A DNA stretch of 64,000 nucleotides from Rotaria socialis (GCA_905331475.1 CAJNYU010000720.1:1-64000), one strand, 5' to 3'; positions 1 through 12,308 are shown, counted from the stretch's first letter. Program-made: numbers and translations. The notes: generated by a model not told the origin, from the sequence alone.

Positions 1-201
1 CTACTTTATTATTTATATGTTTGATTTGTTAGAATAGGATCCATTTATAAATGTTGATATAAAAGTGCCTAACTCTTAGCGTTTTGATTTCCGTTTTAAT
101 TATCTCAAAATAAAATTTGATCAAAATCCTCTTTTCGGGAATCAATTTGCGAGTCAACGGAAGTAGCTATAAAGATTTTTGAAAAAAATGGTACATCTAT
201 T

Positions 202-491
202 CCCAGGTCGAACAGTACGGTCCGTATACGGTCGTTGGCAGTTACTTTACGACTATTTTACGGGCGAAAGTTTGCCGTAATATCTGGCGCAGTAATACGG
301 ACCGTATTATCATGAGAGTACGGAGCACAAACAGCCGTAAACCATGAAAATGCAGTCCCGTTTACGGTGCCGTATTACTGCACCAGGTATTACAGGCAAA
401 TACGGCCTATTTCCTGCCGTAAATATACCGTTTTGACATAGTTTACCGTCGATAAACAGACCCTAAACGAGTCCGTTATGATCAACCTGGG
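202..491. repeat. Foldback/MITE-like element with CCCAGGT ends
   Basis: The left end CCCAGGTCGA and the right end, read in reverse complement as CCCAGGTTGA, form imperfect terminal inverted repeats. A second inverted pair lies inside: GGCGCAGTAATACGG near 285 against the complement of CCGTATTACTGCACC near 370. The body is unusually rich in TACGG and its complement CCGTA, and is clearly more GC-rich than its surroundings. No coding capacity is visible. I see no clear target-site duplication, so the exact ends are tentative. Confidence 0.5.
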
Positions 492-1059
492 TTATCTCGA
501 TTCTTTCACTTCACGTTTTAACCAGTTTTTTCTGATGTTCGGTTGTCTAGATTATCGCGTCACAAGTTAGCAATATATGATCTGGACGTCGAGTTTAAAA
601 AAAAGGAACAAAGAAAGAAAACACGCGCAGGACTACATAAATGCTGTGCTTCGCACCGCACTAATAAATATTTCGAAAGTTTCTTAAAAGTAAAATGTCA
701 TTTACAACATTACGACTTAAATTTTGCCTTCTCTCTTCCAAAACTCGCCCGTTCGTATTAACAATACGTTCATTTCGAGATGATTTCGAAGATATTTTTT
801 ATTACATTTACATGCACATTTACTAGACAAATAATCAAAAGTGACTGAACTCGTCAGCTTATGTAAAAATAGTACTAAAGAATAGGCCATTGTTTTCCGT
901 TCGTTGTTATTCTACCCATTCGATTTAGATTATGATATCACTCTTTACACTGTTTTTGATCAAAAAGATGTCAGAAATATATATTAAGTTCTACTCTATA
1001 AAATTTTTATTTGTATGAGCTACACCCTACTTATATCCTAAATATTTTTTTTGTACCTT

Positions 1060-1180
1060 ACAATACCCTGCCCTACGAGCTTTATACCCTAACCCTGTCC
1101 TGCCCTACAAGTTTTGTACCGTAGCTCTATCCTGCCGTGCAGGGCAGGGTAGGGTAGGGTAGGACAAGGTTGACCTGCAG
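1060..1180. repeat. CCCTA/GGGTA-type tandem and hairpin patch
   Basis: The first half carries repeated CCCTGCCCTAC and CCCTAACCCTG words and the second half carries AGGGCAGGGTAGGGTAGGG, so the two halves can pair as a hairpin. The G-rich arm has four or more closely spaced GGG runs, a G-quadruplex pattern. No gene is present. Confidence 0.5.
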
Positions 1181-1689
1181 GACTCTAAATTGCACCCAAG
1201 AGGAAAAGATCTTTTGCCTATTTTTTCTTCTCGATCTTCCATTAAAATCCATTTTTTTCATTGAGAAAAGAATCTTTGTGTAATGATCATTGCTGAGAAA
1301 GAAAAAGAAGTCTTGAGTTTGCGTGATGGAGTTTCTCATTCGATTGTTGATATTCATTTGATTGTCACTTCTTCGAAGCTAAACAAAGTGCTCGATCACT
1401 ATCATTGGCAAAGTTCTCAAATGAAATGTTTTTCTTCAATTGAAGAAAAGAAATTTCGATCAAAACATGGAGATGTTCATCAGTTTGTTTCATTCAATCG
1501 AATTCACTTGATTAGAACCTTTCTATCAGCACCTTTGCAAGAAAGATACAATTGACCATCTTTTTCCACCATCACCTTCATTTCATTTTAATTGAAAATC
1601 AGTTCTTTTTCGAATGAAAATAAGGAAGAAAAAGAAGGATTTTTCTTCCAGACATTCTTTGCCTTTCATTGGGCACATCTCAAATAAGT

Positions 1690-2345
1690 TAATTCTTCCC
1701 CTAGGGCATGTACTGAACAAAGGGTACCCGAAAAAGTACCCTGCTACTAGTATGTCTTAGGAACTTTATGGTACTGAAGTACTTAAAAGTACTTTTAGGT
1801 ACCTTTTAGGTACTCAGGTAGGTACCCTGCTGAAAACAACTAGTAAATGAGTACTTGAAGGTACTGATCAAGTACTCAACTGGATACTATTGCACAGTAT
1901 GCTTAGGTACCCTGTTACCAAAATTGCAGTACGTTGATGGTCGAACCTAATCTTCGAATTTTTTCATTTTTTTTTGTCTCAAAACAATCTATTAAATTTT
2001 TTTCGATACTATTTAATTTAATGTTTCCAATCCTGAAAACTCTAGCAGGNGAAATTTCAGAAATTTCGGAAATTGTATAATTTTGGGAAGTACCAAACAA
2101 TTTAGAACACAAGTACTTGAAATTTCCAAAACTTCCAAAATTTCCTTTTTTGGAAGTCTGAACACTGCTGGAAAAAAGTTTATTTTCTGATGGTTCACCG
2201 AGTTGTTTACAAGGAGCTGTTCACGCAAAAGAAAACGGTGAATGAACAGACGCCACACAAAACGCGATAAATCTAGGGTACCCTGTAGAGCTTTCCTCAG
2301 TAAAATTACAGGTGCGGGTACTCATACAAGCACTGCTTCAGCGAA
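1690..2345. repeat. GGTACC-rich degenerate repeat patch
   Basis: The word GGTACCCTG or close variants recurs near 1723, 1823, 1905 and 2277, among many AGTACTT and GGTACT words between 1720 and 1910. The sequence is full of the palindromes GGTACC and AGTACT. Between about 2045 and 2160 a different palindromic word (GAAATTTC and variants) dominates, and the single ambiguous base falls there. It looks like an irregular minisatellite or a decayed palindromic repeat. Confidence 0.45.
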
Positions 2346-3029
2346 ACATACTTCTATGGGTATACCCAATGCAGTATTCAGAAAATGTTGATGCAAGTAT
2401 ACTAGATAGAAAATCATTAAAGTATATATGATTAGCAAATATGATTACAAATGAAAAGTAGTGTATGTGTTACCATTTCAAAAATGAATTTAACGTTCTG
2501 TGTCGACTTTTTTTCTTCGAAACAAACCATTCATTGCAACTTTTCAATGAATCATTTTGTCAAGGTTTTCGATATGTTCAATTAAATTAGAAATATAAAT
2601 GATGAAAACGTCTACTTTAATAAAATTCCAGTACATGATATCCGGCGATACTGCAACTATTTTATCTGTTGATTTTGTTTTCTTATGTTTGATCCTGTAT
2701 TACTCTATCTTTCGCATACAGCATCACTCGTGCACAGAGAGACAACAGCTGATTTGGTTAATACTAGTGGCATGAGCATTCTCAACAAATGAGCAAAAAA
2801 TACAATACTATTGAGTAAAATATGTGTCTGAACCATCGAAATGAAACTAAAATCATTACTTAGATTTTATCCATATAAAACAAAATAGCAAAAGCTATAA
2901 TATAATATAAGTAAATAAAAGATTCATGTTTCTATGTTAACGTTGCAAAGGTCGCATCAGCACCGATTGTTTTTATTACTCATTTTTGATATTATTATGT
3001 ACAAAAAAAAATGATCAAATCTTAACTGA

Positions 3030-4682
3030 TTAAATATCATTGAAGAGTAAGTATCGTTGAAGAAAAAGCGGTAAATCCAATTTGTTCACAGCTCGATGCA
3101 TACGTATCTTCAATGGTGAATTAAATAAACGTGTTCGAATTTGTTTACGTAAAATATTTTTCAATGTACATGGCGTTGTGGCACATTGATATATCTTTAG
3201 TTTTGTTTTTTCGTCAAGTTCCGTACATTCAGCAATATAACTTGGATGAAATACATAAGCTGCATCACAAAGTAATTCAATTAAATTTGTATTTGATTGG
3301 AAACGGCGTAAAAATCGGAGAACACTATCTGAAAGAATAAGAAACCAAAATATTTTTCAAATAAAACAAATAGACGAATACAACCTCGTCCTCTTGAAAA
3401 TGAAACTCGAGCTCCGTAGCCAATCAATAGACGTACAATACGCATATCTAATCGTCGATCATAAGCATGTTTAATGTAAGCTACTAAAGGTGTTCGATAT
3501 GGAATATGTTGATGTTGATGTTGAGGATTAAAAGAAACAGATTGGTTGGGGTCTGCATCATTTTCTAGAAGACATTTAATAATTGAATATTGACTTTTTA
3601 AATTTGATAATTGACAAGCAAGAATTAATGGTGTTACACATTCAACATCTTCGTTGGTTTCTTCATTTGTATTTGCACCAAAAGCTAAAAAATGAATTCA
3701 TTAGCATTTCTTTTTACAATTTCTAATAAATTCACATACCAACCAATAATTTGACTGTATCAAGATGATCTTTTCGAATAGCTAATTCCAAAGGGGAATT
3801 ACATAAATCAGGATGTTTATTAATAAAACCTCCATGAATTAATAATATTTCAATGATATCACAACGTTTTGACTCAACAGTTAGAATAAGAGCATTTCTC
3901 TGTCGGAATTTTCTTGTTACATAATTAACATTAGCCCCATAGCGACATAATAATGTGACAGCACCTATATTGCCCTCTCGACAAGCCTTAATTAAGGGTG
4001 TTATACCACTGCGAGAAAGGGCATTTGAATTCGCACCATGTTTAAGAATTAATTCTAATGCAGAAAGATTTTCGTACGGTAATAAATTTATTTCATAACC
4101 AAGAAAATAGTGTTGATTAACATAAGCACCAGAATAAATGAGTAAACGAGCACAGTCAATATGATTATTTTCTAAACAAAGACTCAATGGCTCCACAATT
4201 ACATCATAGTGAGGAACAACCATTGAACATGCTTGAGAATCATTTATTGCTACATGAAAATTTATAAGAGAACCATGATCAATTAATATATGCATAATAT
4301 CAATAAAGCCATATTTTGCTGCTAAATGTAAAGGTGAATAGCCAGCATCATCTAAAACATTTACATCTACACCATGATCTTCAATGAGTAGACGAACACA
4401 TTCGAGATCATTCTCGAACACAGCATAGTGTAATGGTCTAAGACCACGACGAACAGGCCCATTGATATTTATTTGTTTATAACTGAAGAAAAAAACATGA
4501 TAGAATGTATTTTTAGACGGAAAACAAAATAAAATAAAATACCTAAGAATGGCTTTAATATATTTAAGTGGTGAATGTTGTACAATAGCATCTCGAAGAA
4601 GTATTAAAAGTGAATTTCCATCAATGCTATCATCAGACATTCTTCTTTGTTGCTGTATATGGTCGTCCTTATTTTGCGTCAT
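3030..4682 (-). CDS. Ankyrin-repeat and SOCS-box (ASB-type) protein
   Basis: Predicted 493-aa protein from four exons (4543-4682, 3740-4482, 3385-3684, 3030-3328) joined by 55-60 bp GT/AG introns; phases agree. Ankyrin repeats fill the first three quarters, with clear words such as GLRPLHYAVFENDLECVRLL, AGYSPLHLAAKYGF and GITPLIKACREGN. The C-terminus (TLKNILRKQIR...LPLFLQRYLL) resembles a SOCS box, which in the ASB family recruits elongin B/C and cullin-5 so that ankyrin-bound substrates are ubiquitinated. The frame is open further upstream, but the first ATG in it is at 4682; a second candidate is at 4640. The first intron is a multiple of three without a stop, so retention would still give a readable protein. 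The family assignment is strong; the exact ASB orthologue is not identified. Confidence 0.8.
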
Positions 4683-5460
4683 CCAGTAGTTTTTCTGACT
4701 CTTTTTATATGTAGCTATGTGTTTACATCGCAATCTTGCTTTTTTGGCTCCGTATGTTTTTCTTCTTTTCTATGATTGTAATTATCATCGAATGATTCTT
4801 CGTCGAGCTTGTCGTCTGTTGTATACAAGACAAAAAATTCTAGCACCCATGGTATATGCAACAACAAATGCATACACTAATAAATAATTCAGCTTTCAGC
4901 CTCGCAACAAAAATGGCAAGATAAAATATACGTTTACGTATACTGTGATGTAAATGGCAGCCTTTTATCAATTTTAACTCTTTAGGAATTGTATTTTACA
5001 ACTAAATAAAATTTATCACTACAACTAAAACAAAATAATTAGCAATGTTCTCATCTATTTGTTTACATATATATGCATATATAACTGTACGAAGTAGAAG
5101 AAGGATAAAATATCTAGACAACTATTATCATCAGTCAAGTGAACAAATACATAGTATGTACATAAAGGATAAGTATTGTGTGACCGACACATACATAGAA
5201 TGTAATGAGAAAAGAATTATGCCGGTCAGTTCGACCTCCTTATGTAGATATAGACAAAGTACACTACACTTGAGCAAATAATAATATCGGTCATAACGGT
5301 GAAAGAAATGCCCCATAACCTTTTACGCTCTCAAAAAAAAAAAAGAAAAAAATTCAATAGAAAAGTTAGCTTGACCTCATTTCTTCTCGCTTCACTATAA
5401 AAAAAAAAACGATGGCCATCAACTCATGAACTCATGCTGTCGGTCATCCGTTCGATAATT

Positions 5461-5502
5461 CTTCTTTCTTTCTTCTTCTTCTTCTTCTTCTTCTTCTTCT
5501 TC
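5461..5502. repeat. CTT microsatellite
   Basis: About fourteen near-perfect CTT/TTC units upstream of the bZIP gene. Confidence 0.9.
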
Positions 5503-5636
5503 AATTTGATCATGAACACGTAAAGCAAGAAAGAGAACAATACTCTATATACATAAGGTCAATGTTCGTTGAAGCTATTGTGTATGCAGATGTTCATAAG
5601 AAAGAGGATAAGTCCATGTAACGGTCAAGAAGAAAC

Positions 5637-5651
5637 GGGTCACATTGACCT
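5637..5651. promoter_or_regulatory. IR3 nuclear-receptor element (GGTCA-n3-TGACC)
   Basis: GGGTCACATTGACCT is an inverted repeat of the AGGTCA half-site with a three-base spacer, the geometry of a steroid/estrogen-type response element. The inner GGTCA and TGACC arms are perfect. It lies about 290 bp upstream of the bZIP start codon at 5937, among other single half-sites. Binding is not shown. Confidence 0.4.
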
Positions 5652-5936
5652 AATACATGTTGACCGCAGACATGTACAGCTCTATATGTGTACATCGTAT
5701 TATTTTGACCTAAAAAATATAAAAGAGAGTGAATGAATTAGGGCAACAAGAGAGAAAAAAAGAGAATCTATTTAAAGAAAAAGAAAGGTCAGTTTCGTGT
5801 TTGAGTTCAACGCGAATAGACACCCAACTATTATTATTCGACAAAAACAATGACAACAAGCATTCAAGTTCGTTTCCTTATTTCTTCTTGAAAACAAAAT
5901 AAAATAAAACCATTTATTTTATAATCATAATAGAAA

Positions 5937-7539
5937 ATGCAATCGCAAGATTTTCATCATTCATCAACCAATCCATTCGTAGAATCTCCTCATTTATTTC
6001 CTAATAATTTACAATCTCAATTGAATATGCTCTATGCACTTACACAGCAACAATTATCTGCATCATCTTCTCCGGATTCAAAAATAAAACGTGTCAAGTA
6101 TGTTAATTATTAGGAAATTTATCGTTTATTTATTTTGTTTTCTATCAAGAAAATCAATGCCATTGCCGTATGAACCTCCAACGCAAGTTCCATTAATATC
6201 TGCAACAGATTCTTCTTATTCAAATTCAATAAACGATCGAGATATGGTAAAAGTTGTAACAACAGCTGGAACACAATGTATCGACAAAGAGTTTTTAACA
6301 CAACTATTAACACGTAAAAATGTTATACCAGCACGAAAACGTCGTGATTTTATTCCGAATGATATGAAAGATGATCATTATTGGGAACGACGACGAAAGA
6401 ATAATTTAGCAGCAAAGCGTTCAAGAGAAAAACGCCGTTTAAATGATATTGTTCTTGGTATGAATATTTGATTATTATATTTAGCTTTTTATTTATCATC
6501 TTTTAATTAAATTTCTGATCATTTAGAAACGAAAGTTGTTGAATTAACAAATGAAAACGAAGCATTAAAAGCTAAAGTTAATTTAATGCTCTCACGATTA
6601 AATATGAAAGATACTGATATGGAAAATTTATTTGAAGAAGAACAACGTCTTGGCAATATATGTCTTAAACCAGCTACATCTGCATCAACAATTCTTGGTC
6701 AAAATCATGATGATGACGACGACGACGATGATGATGACGATGAACATTCATCACATATGACTACATCTAAAGATTGTTCGTCAAGTGAAACACATGAAGA
6801 CGATGAATCTCATTCTCATAGTCAACGTCCAGCATTGTATAATCAACGAATTAGCAATACAAACGATAGTGCAATTGATTTAAGTCGAACAGAAATAAAA
6901 ACAGGCAATTTACTATCAGCAATACCAAGTAAAAGTCCATCACCATTAACACCATCACCGTCACCACCAAATGAATCTCTATTACAAATTCTTGCCAATC
7001 AAATGTTTAAAAGTAAACAACAGGAATCTTCGGGATCATCACGTTTATTAACAATAGCAACACCAAATGAATCTAAACCAACAGCGCCAACGTTAAAAAG
7101 AAATTACAATCAATCACAACAAGACGATGATCAGCAACATAAATGGAATGAAGCAGCAATGACATTACTCTCATTAAATAAACCACCGGCACTTGTCGAA
7201 CCACAAGTTGCATTTCAATCTGTCATTAATGATCTGTTACGTAAACCAAATCAACCTAAAGCTACAATTGATTATCATAGTAATTACAGTTCACAACAAA
7301 TACAAGGTGAAAATCTTCATCATCAAAATTCATTCAATCAATGGAAAACACTAATGAACTATTTTTCAATGCCATCAACACAACAACAACAACAACAGCA
7401 ACAGCAACAACCACCACAACAACAACAATCACAATCAACAAATTTCAGTACAAATATTCTTCATACGCAACAACATGAATCTCGAGGCGATATGATGCCT
7501 TTAAAATTACGTATGAAAATGTTAAATGCCAAAAGTTAA
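5937..7539 (+). CDS. NFIL3: NFIL3/PAR-like bZIP transcription factor
   Basis: Predicted 493-aa nuclear DNA-binding protein from three exons (5937-6097, 6150-6457, 6527-7539) with introns of 52 and 69 bp and agreeing phases. Around residues 120-200 it carries the hallmark [20 protein letters not shown], then [16 protein letters not shown], then a leucine-zipper helix ([13 protein letters not shown]) that crosses the second intron. The [16 protein letters not shown] basic region is closer to NFIL3/E4BP4 than to the DBP/HLF/TEF group, as inferred from remembered family sequences. The C-terminal half is low-complexity: an aspartate run near 6713-6742, proline/serine tracts and a glutamine run near 7380-7435. 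NFIL3-type factors usually repress D-box promoters and link to the circadian clock. The start ATG follows a short A-rich leader. Confidence 0.85.
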
Positions 7540-7926
7540 AACAAAAAACAAAAATATGAAGGCATCATGCCAAATTTGTAACAGTAAAACGAACAGTGTT
7601 CGTTTATGTATAGATTTAACCAAGCAATTTCCTTCTATGAAAACTAAGAGATCGATGGTAGCGAGGTGTGAGCAGAGACAAACTCCAAATTAGGAGATAG
7701 TTGTATAGAACGAAGACGCGTTAGACAGTGTGCGATCTCATTAGAACGCAGGCGAGATCCTTCATTACAGTTTGATGCTCATCATAGCGATCTCTACAGA
7801 CTATATATCATAGCTATTAAATATAAATAATGGCAAAAAAATGTAAATTATAACAACAAAAAAATGTGTACGTGTTTAAATTGTATATAAATTGCATGTT
7901 TGTGTTGTGAATTGTTTTTCTTCTTC

Positions 7927-7965
<39 letters not shown>

Positions 7966-8667
7966 CATCATCATCTTATATTGCATCGAATATTTTATTC
8001 CGACTGTCGTTAAACATTTTGTTTTGCGTGTCTGTTTTCATTTCTTTTCTGTTTTAAAATAAATAATTAAATAATGTTCAAAATACTTTTTTTCAATTTA
8101 ATTTTACATGTAAACTAATAGAAAAGAAAATCATTTTTTCGTGTCGAACAAAAGGGCTATTCAGCTAATTTATTATCATCATCAATTGTAACTATCAAAC
8201 GACACGACTGGAAGTACATATTTTAACCTTTAAAAATTGACTCACAATTAACATTGAAGTTCAAGCATGAAGGTCATATACATTTTTTTCTATATGAAAG
8301 CGAGAAAGAATATTACTTTTTTCTCGTTCTCTATACACATATTGAACATACTTCAATAATCATCTGACTGATTGGGCGTTGCATAAAATTTTTCCCTCAT
8401 GTGTCCTCACGTAGAGAGAGGTGATCGATGTTAACAGCTCATTCGAAGTGACAGTCGATCGATGTGAGTAATTTCTCGGCTTTTCTTTTTCTTTTTCTTT
8501 TAATGAATACGAGTAAAAGCAATCTTCAATATTCATCGGTTCATTCAACCATATCATTCATTCGTTTTGAACCACTATTCATTACTCATATTCGTTCAAA
8601 ACCACTCAATAAGCACGAAGAAAGGAGGAAAATTATTTATTCATAGAACAGATTTCAACGGTCAACT
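7540..8667. other. 3' UTR of the bZIP gene and upstream region of cyclophilin
   Basis: No gene is seen. An ATT microsatellite sits at about 7931-7965. AATAAATAATTAAATAATG near 8060 holds the likely poly(A) signals of the bZIP transcript. The short frame near 8464-8646 upstream of the cyclophilin start has no recognisable content. Confidence 0.5.
7931..7965. repeat. ATT microsatellite
   Basis: About twelve ATT units in the likely 3' UTR of the bZIP gene. Confidence 0.9.
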
Positions 8668-10122
8668 ATGTTCTCGAATCCTGTTTATAACCTCCCACCG
8701 CAATTCAATGAAAATTTATTATCACAAAATTTAGCCGGTCTTTCATTGAATACTGCTCCAACTCAACAACAGCACCAACCAAAGATTGCTTTTGAGTCAT
8801 TTCAATTTTCTCAACAGCAACAAGTACAACAACAAATGCCAATTGATATCGGTGGTTATATGCCACCAGCACTCAATGAAACAGATATTAAATGGTCATC
8901 ACCAAGCGATATCGATACTTCATATCAACGTGGATATACTGTTGTACGCCAATATAATAACTCGATGATTGATGATTATTATAAAAAATTTCTTCGTCCA
9001 ATTACGGATTATATTGCCATACCAACCAATGGGCAACCAACTTATGTTTATCAAAATTTAGATGGATCATCAACTTCTACAAATCCAGGCTTAAGTCTAC
9101 AACCTTTTAGTGGCGGTATCTATATATATCTATATAAATCAAATAAGATCTTTGTTTTTTTTATGTTTAACTCGTGACAAATCTTTATTTTTCAGCTGGA
9201 CCAGCGAATGATCCCAATGCAGCAGTAGTTAAAAGTTCTAATCCGAAAGGTGAAGAAACTGAAGACAAAAAACATAAGAAAAAACATAAAAAACGATCAT
9301 CGAAACATGGTACTGGAGAAACAAAAACTAGTGATAGTGAAAAAGTCAATGATGGCTTGTATGATATTTTTTCTTTATTTTAATTTTTTCTTTTTAAAAC
9401 ATCTTATTTTGATAGGAAAAAAGAAGCAAAAGACTCTGGTGACTATCAACAAACATCATCTGTTCCAACGACTACTGAAGCTCAACCAAAACAAGGCGAT
9501 GGCTCATCTGTTTTAAGTGAAACGTAATTAGAAAAAAATATTAAATAATCAAAAACACAACAAAAAATTGTGTTATCTTTTAATTAATAGAGGCGCTGCT
9601 GGACCACAAGTGCCAATGAAGTTGGCATCAAATCCACTTGTCTATTTTGATATTGAAGTTGATAATGAACCACGTGGTCGTCTTCTCATGGAACTTTTCC
9701 GCCATGTGTTACCACGTACAACACAAAATTTTCTTTCATTATCTTTAAATGAACATGGCTTTGGCTATCGTTTATCATATTTCCATCGAATCATCCCAGG
9801 TTTTATGGCTCAAGCTGGTGATTTTGAAAAATCTAATGGTACAGGTGGCTATTCAATATATGGTGAAAAATTTGATGATGAAGGTTTTCCATATCCACAT
9901 GATCGTGCTGGTCTTTTATCAATGGCAAATAGTGGACCAAATACAAATGGAAGTCAATTCTTTATTACATTGGCATCTTGCTCACATTTAGATAACAAAC
10001 ATGTAGTATTTGGACAGGTTATACAAGGTTTTCATTTGCTTAAAGATCTTGATATGAGCGGATCAGAAAGTGGTGAAGTACTACGTGAAGTCAAGATTGC
10101 TGGCAGTGGTCAACTTCAATAA
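8668..10122 (+). CDS. Cyclophilin-type peptidyl-prolyl isomerase with Q/K-rich N-terminal extension
   Basis: Predicted 416-aa protein from four exons (8668-9115, 9196-9358, 9416-9523, 9591-10122) with agreeing phases. The C-terminal 170 residues are a complete cyclophilin domain that isomerises Xaa-Pro bonds: FHRIIPGFMAQAGDF holds the catalytic arginine and active-site F, M and Q, followed by GPNTNGSQFFITL and KHVVFGQVIQG. The tryptophan that gives cyclosporin sensitivity in cyclophilin A is histidine here (SHLDNKHVVFG), as in several large cyclophilins. The first 240 residues are glutamine/proline-rich and then strongly basic (KKHKKKHKKRSSKHG), which suggests a nuclear or RNA-processing location. 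An AATAAA lies near 10254. The orthologue is not assigned. Confidence 0.88.
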
Positions 10123-12308
10123 TTCAGACGAAAAAGAAAAATTATTTTAAGGAGTTAAAAACGAAACTCGAGTTGATAATGAAAATTATGAACTAAACAT
10201 AAAGAAACAAAAAATTATTTCTGTATAAATTTACAATTTTAGTAGTTAGGAATAATAAATAACAATCCTGTTTTATCATGTCTTTAAGTGCATATATTGT
10301 GTCCATTTGGATTGAATATTGTATTTAGAGAAAATAATAATATTTGGTAAACAGTTATAGTAGATCGTTCTTAAAATAAATTTCAAGAAGAATTAATAGG
10401 CAAGTTTATTTACAGCTACATATGATTTCAATACCAACAATATAGCTATACATATAAAATACATAGGCCAACAGGTTGAAAGAAAATCTATTTATCAATG
10501 ATAAATATGTGAAGGAAACTAGATTGATTTGAAATAGAGCTATTGATTCTTGATGCAACATATCATTATAAAATCACATGGAGTATGGAAATTTAGAAAT
10601 ATCTGAAACAAACAATGAAGAAAATAATACTGAACAACTTTTAACATCTTTCATAATATCAATTTTTGTTTCGTGTACTCTTATATTATCGTGCAAGAGG
10701 CTTTGCTTTTCTGTTTGAAAAACTATTTGTATTGGTGAGAAATACGAAATTTAAAGTTCAGAAAATTTTCTCGTGATATTTATATTTCGAATGATTTGGA
10801 ACATCCTTCTTTTCTATCAAATGTACTCTCAATATTATCTTAATCAAAAAAATTCACAAACTTATTTGACAACGATAGAGATTTTCCTCATTTAATTTAA
10901 ATCCTAGAAGAAAAAAAGAAGAATTCTTTTTCATTAATTTCTATCACTGAATGAATATCGATTTCCTTAGAAAAAGATTTCATTTTTATTTAAATTATAC
11001 AAGCATCTATGTATGAATATGCTAATTGACCAGTCGAAGTAAATCTAACTTGCTCTTTTAATTACATAATCCTTTTTCGATGATCATTTCTATTTTAATA
11101 TTGATTCTAAAAGTTGACAGTTGTCTATCAAGTTTATTAATTTTTCTTCTCAATACATGAGCTGCATCTGAAACATATGTAATCAATTTTATGTTGTCGC
11201 AAAATTATTCCGACATGTTCAATCAATAGACAAGCCCTATAATCATATTGTATCCGTCTAAACATCTTAGTGAATTGAAGTCTTGCCGATAAAGCCAGCA
11301 ACAACAACAACAACAACAATTTAATTTCTCTTATTGAATCTATCGTTTGATGACGGCAACTAGACAAAACAATACTTTTATTTTAAGTATGCGAACAATG
11401 ACGATTTGTTTTCTCTTAGGAATACTCAAGAGATTTTCTTGTTATTTTTTCTCAGGAAATTTAATAATGAAAAAACAACAACCAGATGCATGCTAAGTGT
11501 GGCAAACGTTAACAACATCGTTTATGTGGTAAATATTCGTGCTTAGAAATAATTCACTCGATTGAATTTCTTCTTTGAAGTTATAGAATTCAATTCATTA
11601 CAAAATCTAATGAAACACAATAGAATCAATCGAGAGCTTACAGACAATATTGTATAATTTAGTGTAAACAACATGTAGTTCGATGCGATGTTTGAAAGAC
11701 ATCATCAATTATATATAACACGATGCTTCTTCTTTAAGCATTTTCTTGCTTGAAAAAGCAAAAATATTTTTTTTAGAGAAAATTGACTTGTCTTCATACT
11801 TGAAACTGAACTAATGATGTGTAGAACCTTTCAGCTCAAGAAAAATACTGTATAAAAGAAAGTTGTCACTTTTTATGCAATTTAGAGTGTAGAATATTTC
11901 TTATGTAAATATTTAATTTCCTATCATACACATCGTTATGACGAAAATTGCGTTAGATACAAACAGAATACATGCATAATTACGAATGCTCTTGTATATT
12001 TGCTTAGAATTTAAAATGATCTTTAGAAATAACTGATGTAAGAAATTATATGTCATCAATAAGAATATTGAAAGTACTTCAGAAAGTTTTATTTTTATAA
12101 TATTACTTTAAAGTTAATCTAAAAGTCATTGTTCAAGAATTATATTCGATGTCTTATGATAAAACATTGAAGATGTTGTATTATGTTTCTGATTAGAATA
12201 TTTATACAGAAGAAGAGAGAAAAAAAACCATTCGTAATCCATTCATCGGGGTGCTTATATATAGCATAAAAAATACAAAAGAAAAAAAAAACAAACAAAC
12301 AAGAAGAA
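10123..12308. other. Intergenic region between convergent genes
   Basis: No gene is seen in 2.2 kb. The minus-strand open frame near 11137-11367 gets its leucine run from a CAA microsatellite (about 11299-11320) and has no start context, partner exons or domain. The rest is plain AT-rich sequence. Confidence 0.5.

Larger units (their letters stand above)
1..3029. other. Non-coding left flank
   Basis: No convincing gene is seen here. The longest open frames (about 70-90 codons near 543-761 and 1283-1555) overlap purine- or pyrimidine-rich and palindromic sequence, lack recognisable domains and show no plausible splice partners. The stretch holds three repeat patches listed separately. There is also one ambiguous base (n) at 2050, next to short palindromic GAAATTTC-like repeats between about 2050 and 2150. 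The remainder (2350-3029) is plain AT-rich sequence that runs into the 3' end of the minus-strand ankyrin gene. Confidence 0.6.
4683..5936. promoter_or_regulatory. Divergent upstream region of the ASB-type and bZIP genes
   Basis: No gene is seen in these 1.25 kb between two divergently transcribed genes. It contains a CTT microsatellite (about 5461-5502), short A-runs and a marked concentration of AGGTCA/TGACCT-like words (near 5222, 5231, 5287, 5372, 5441, 5556, 5622, 5637, 5646, 5661, 5706 and 5786). Such words are half-sites for nuclear receptors. Their density upstream of an NFIL3-like gene suggests hormone- or clock-receptor input, but this is inference from sequence words alone. Confidence 0.4.

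Noticed and set aside
1127-1180. Telomere-like GGGTA repeat
   Set aside because: Only a few units, inverted against itself, inside the window and not at an end; not evidence of a telomere.
1283-1555. 90-codon plus-strand open frame
   Set aside because: It overlaps palindromic and A/G-rich sequence, has an equally open opposite frame nearby, no domain and no splice context.
11137-11367. Minus-strand frame with a leucine run
   Set aside because: The leucines come from a CAA microsatellite read on the other strand; nothing else supports coding.
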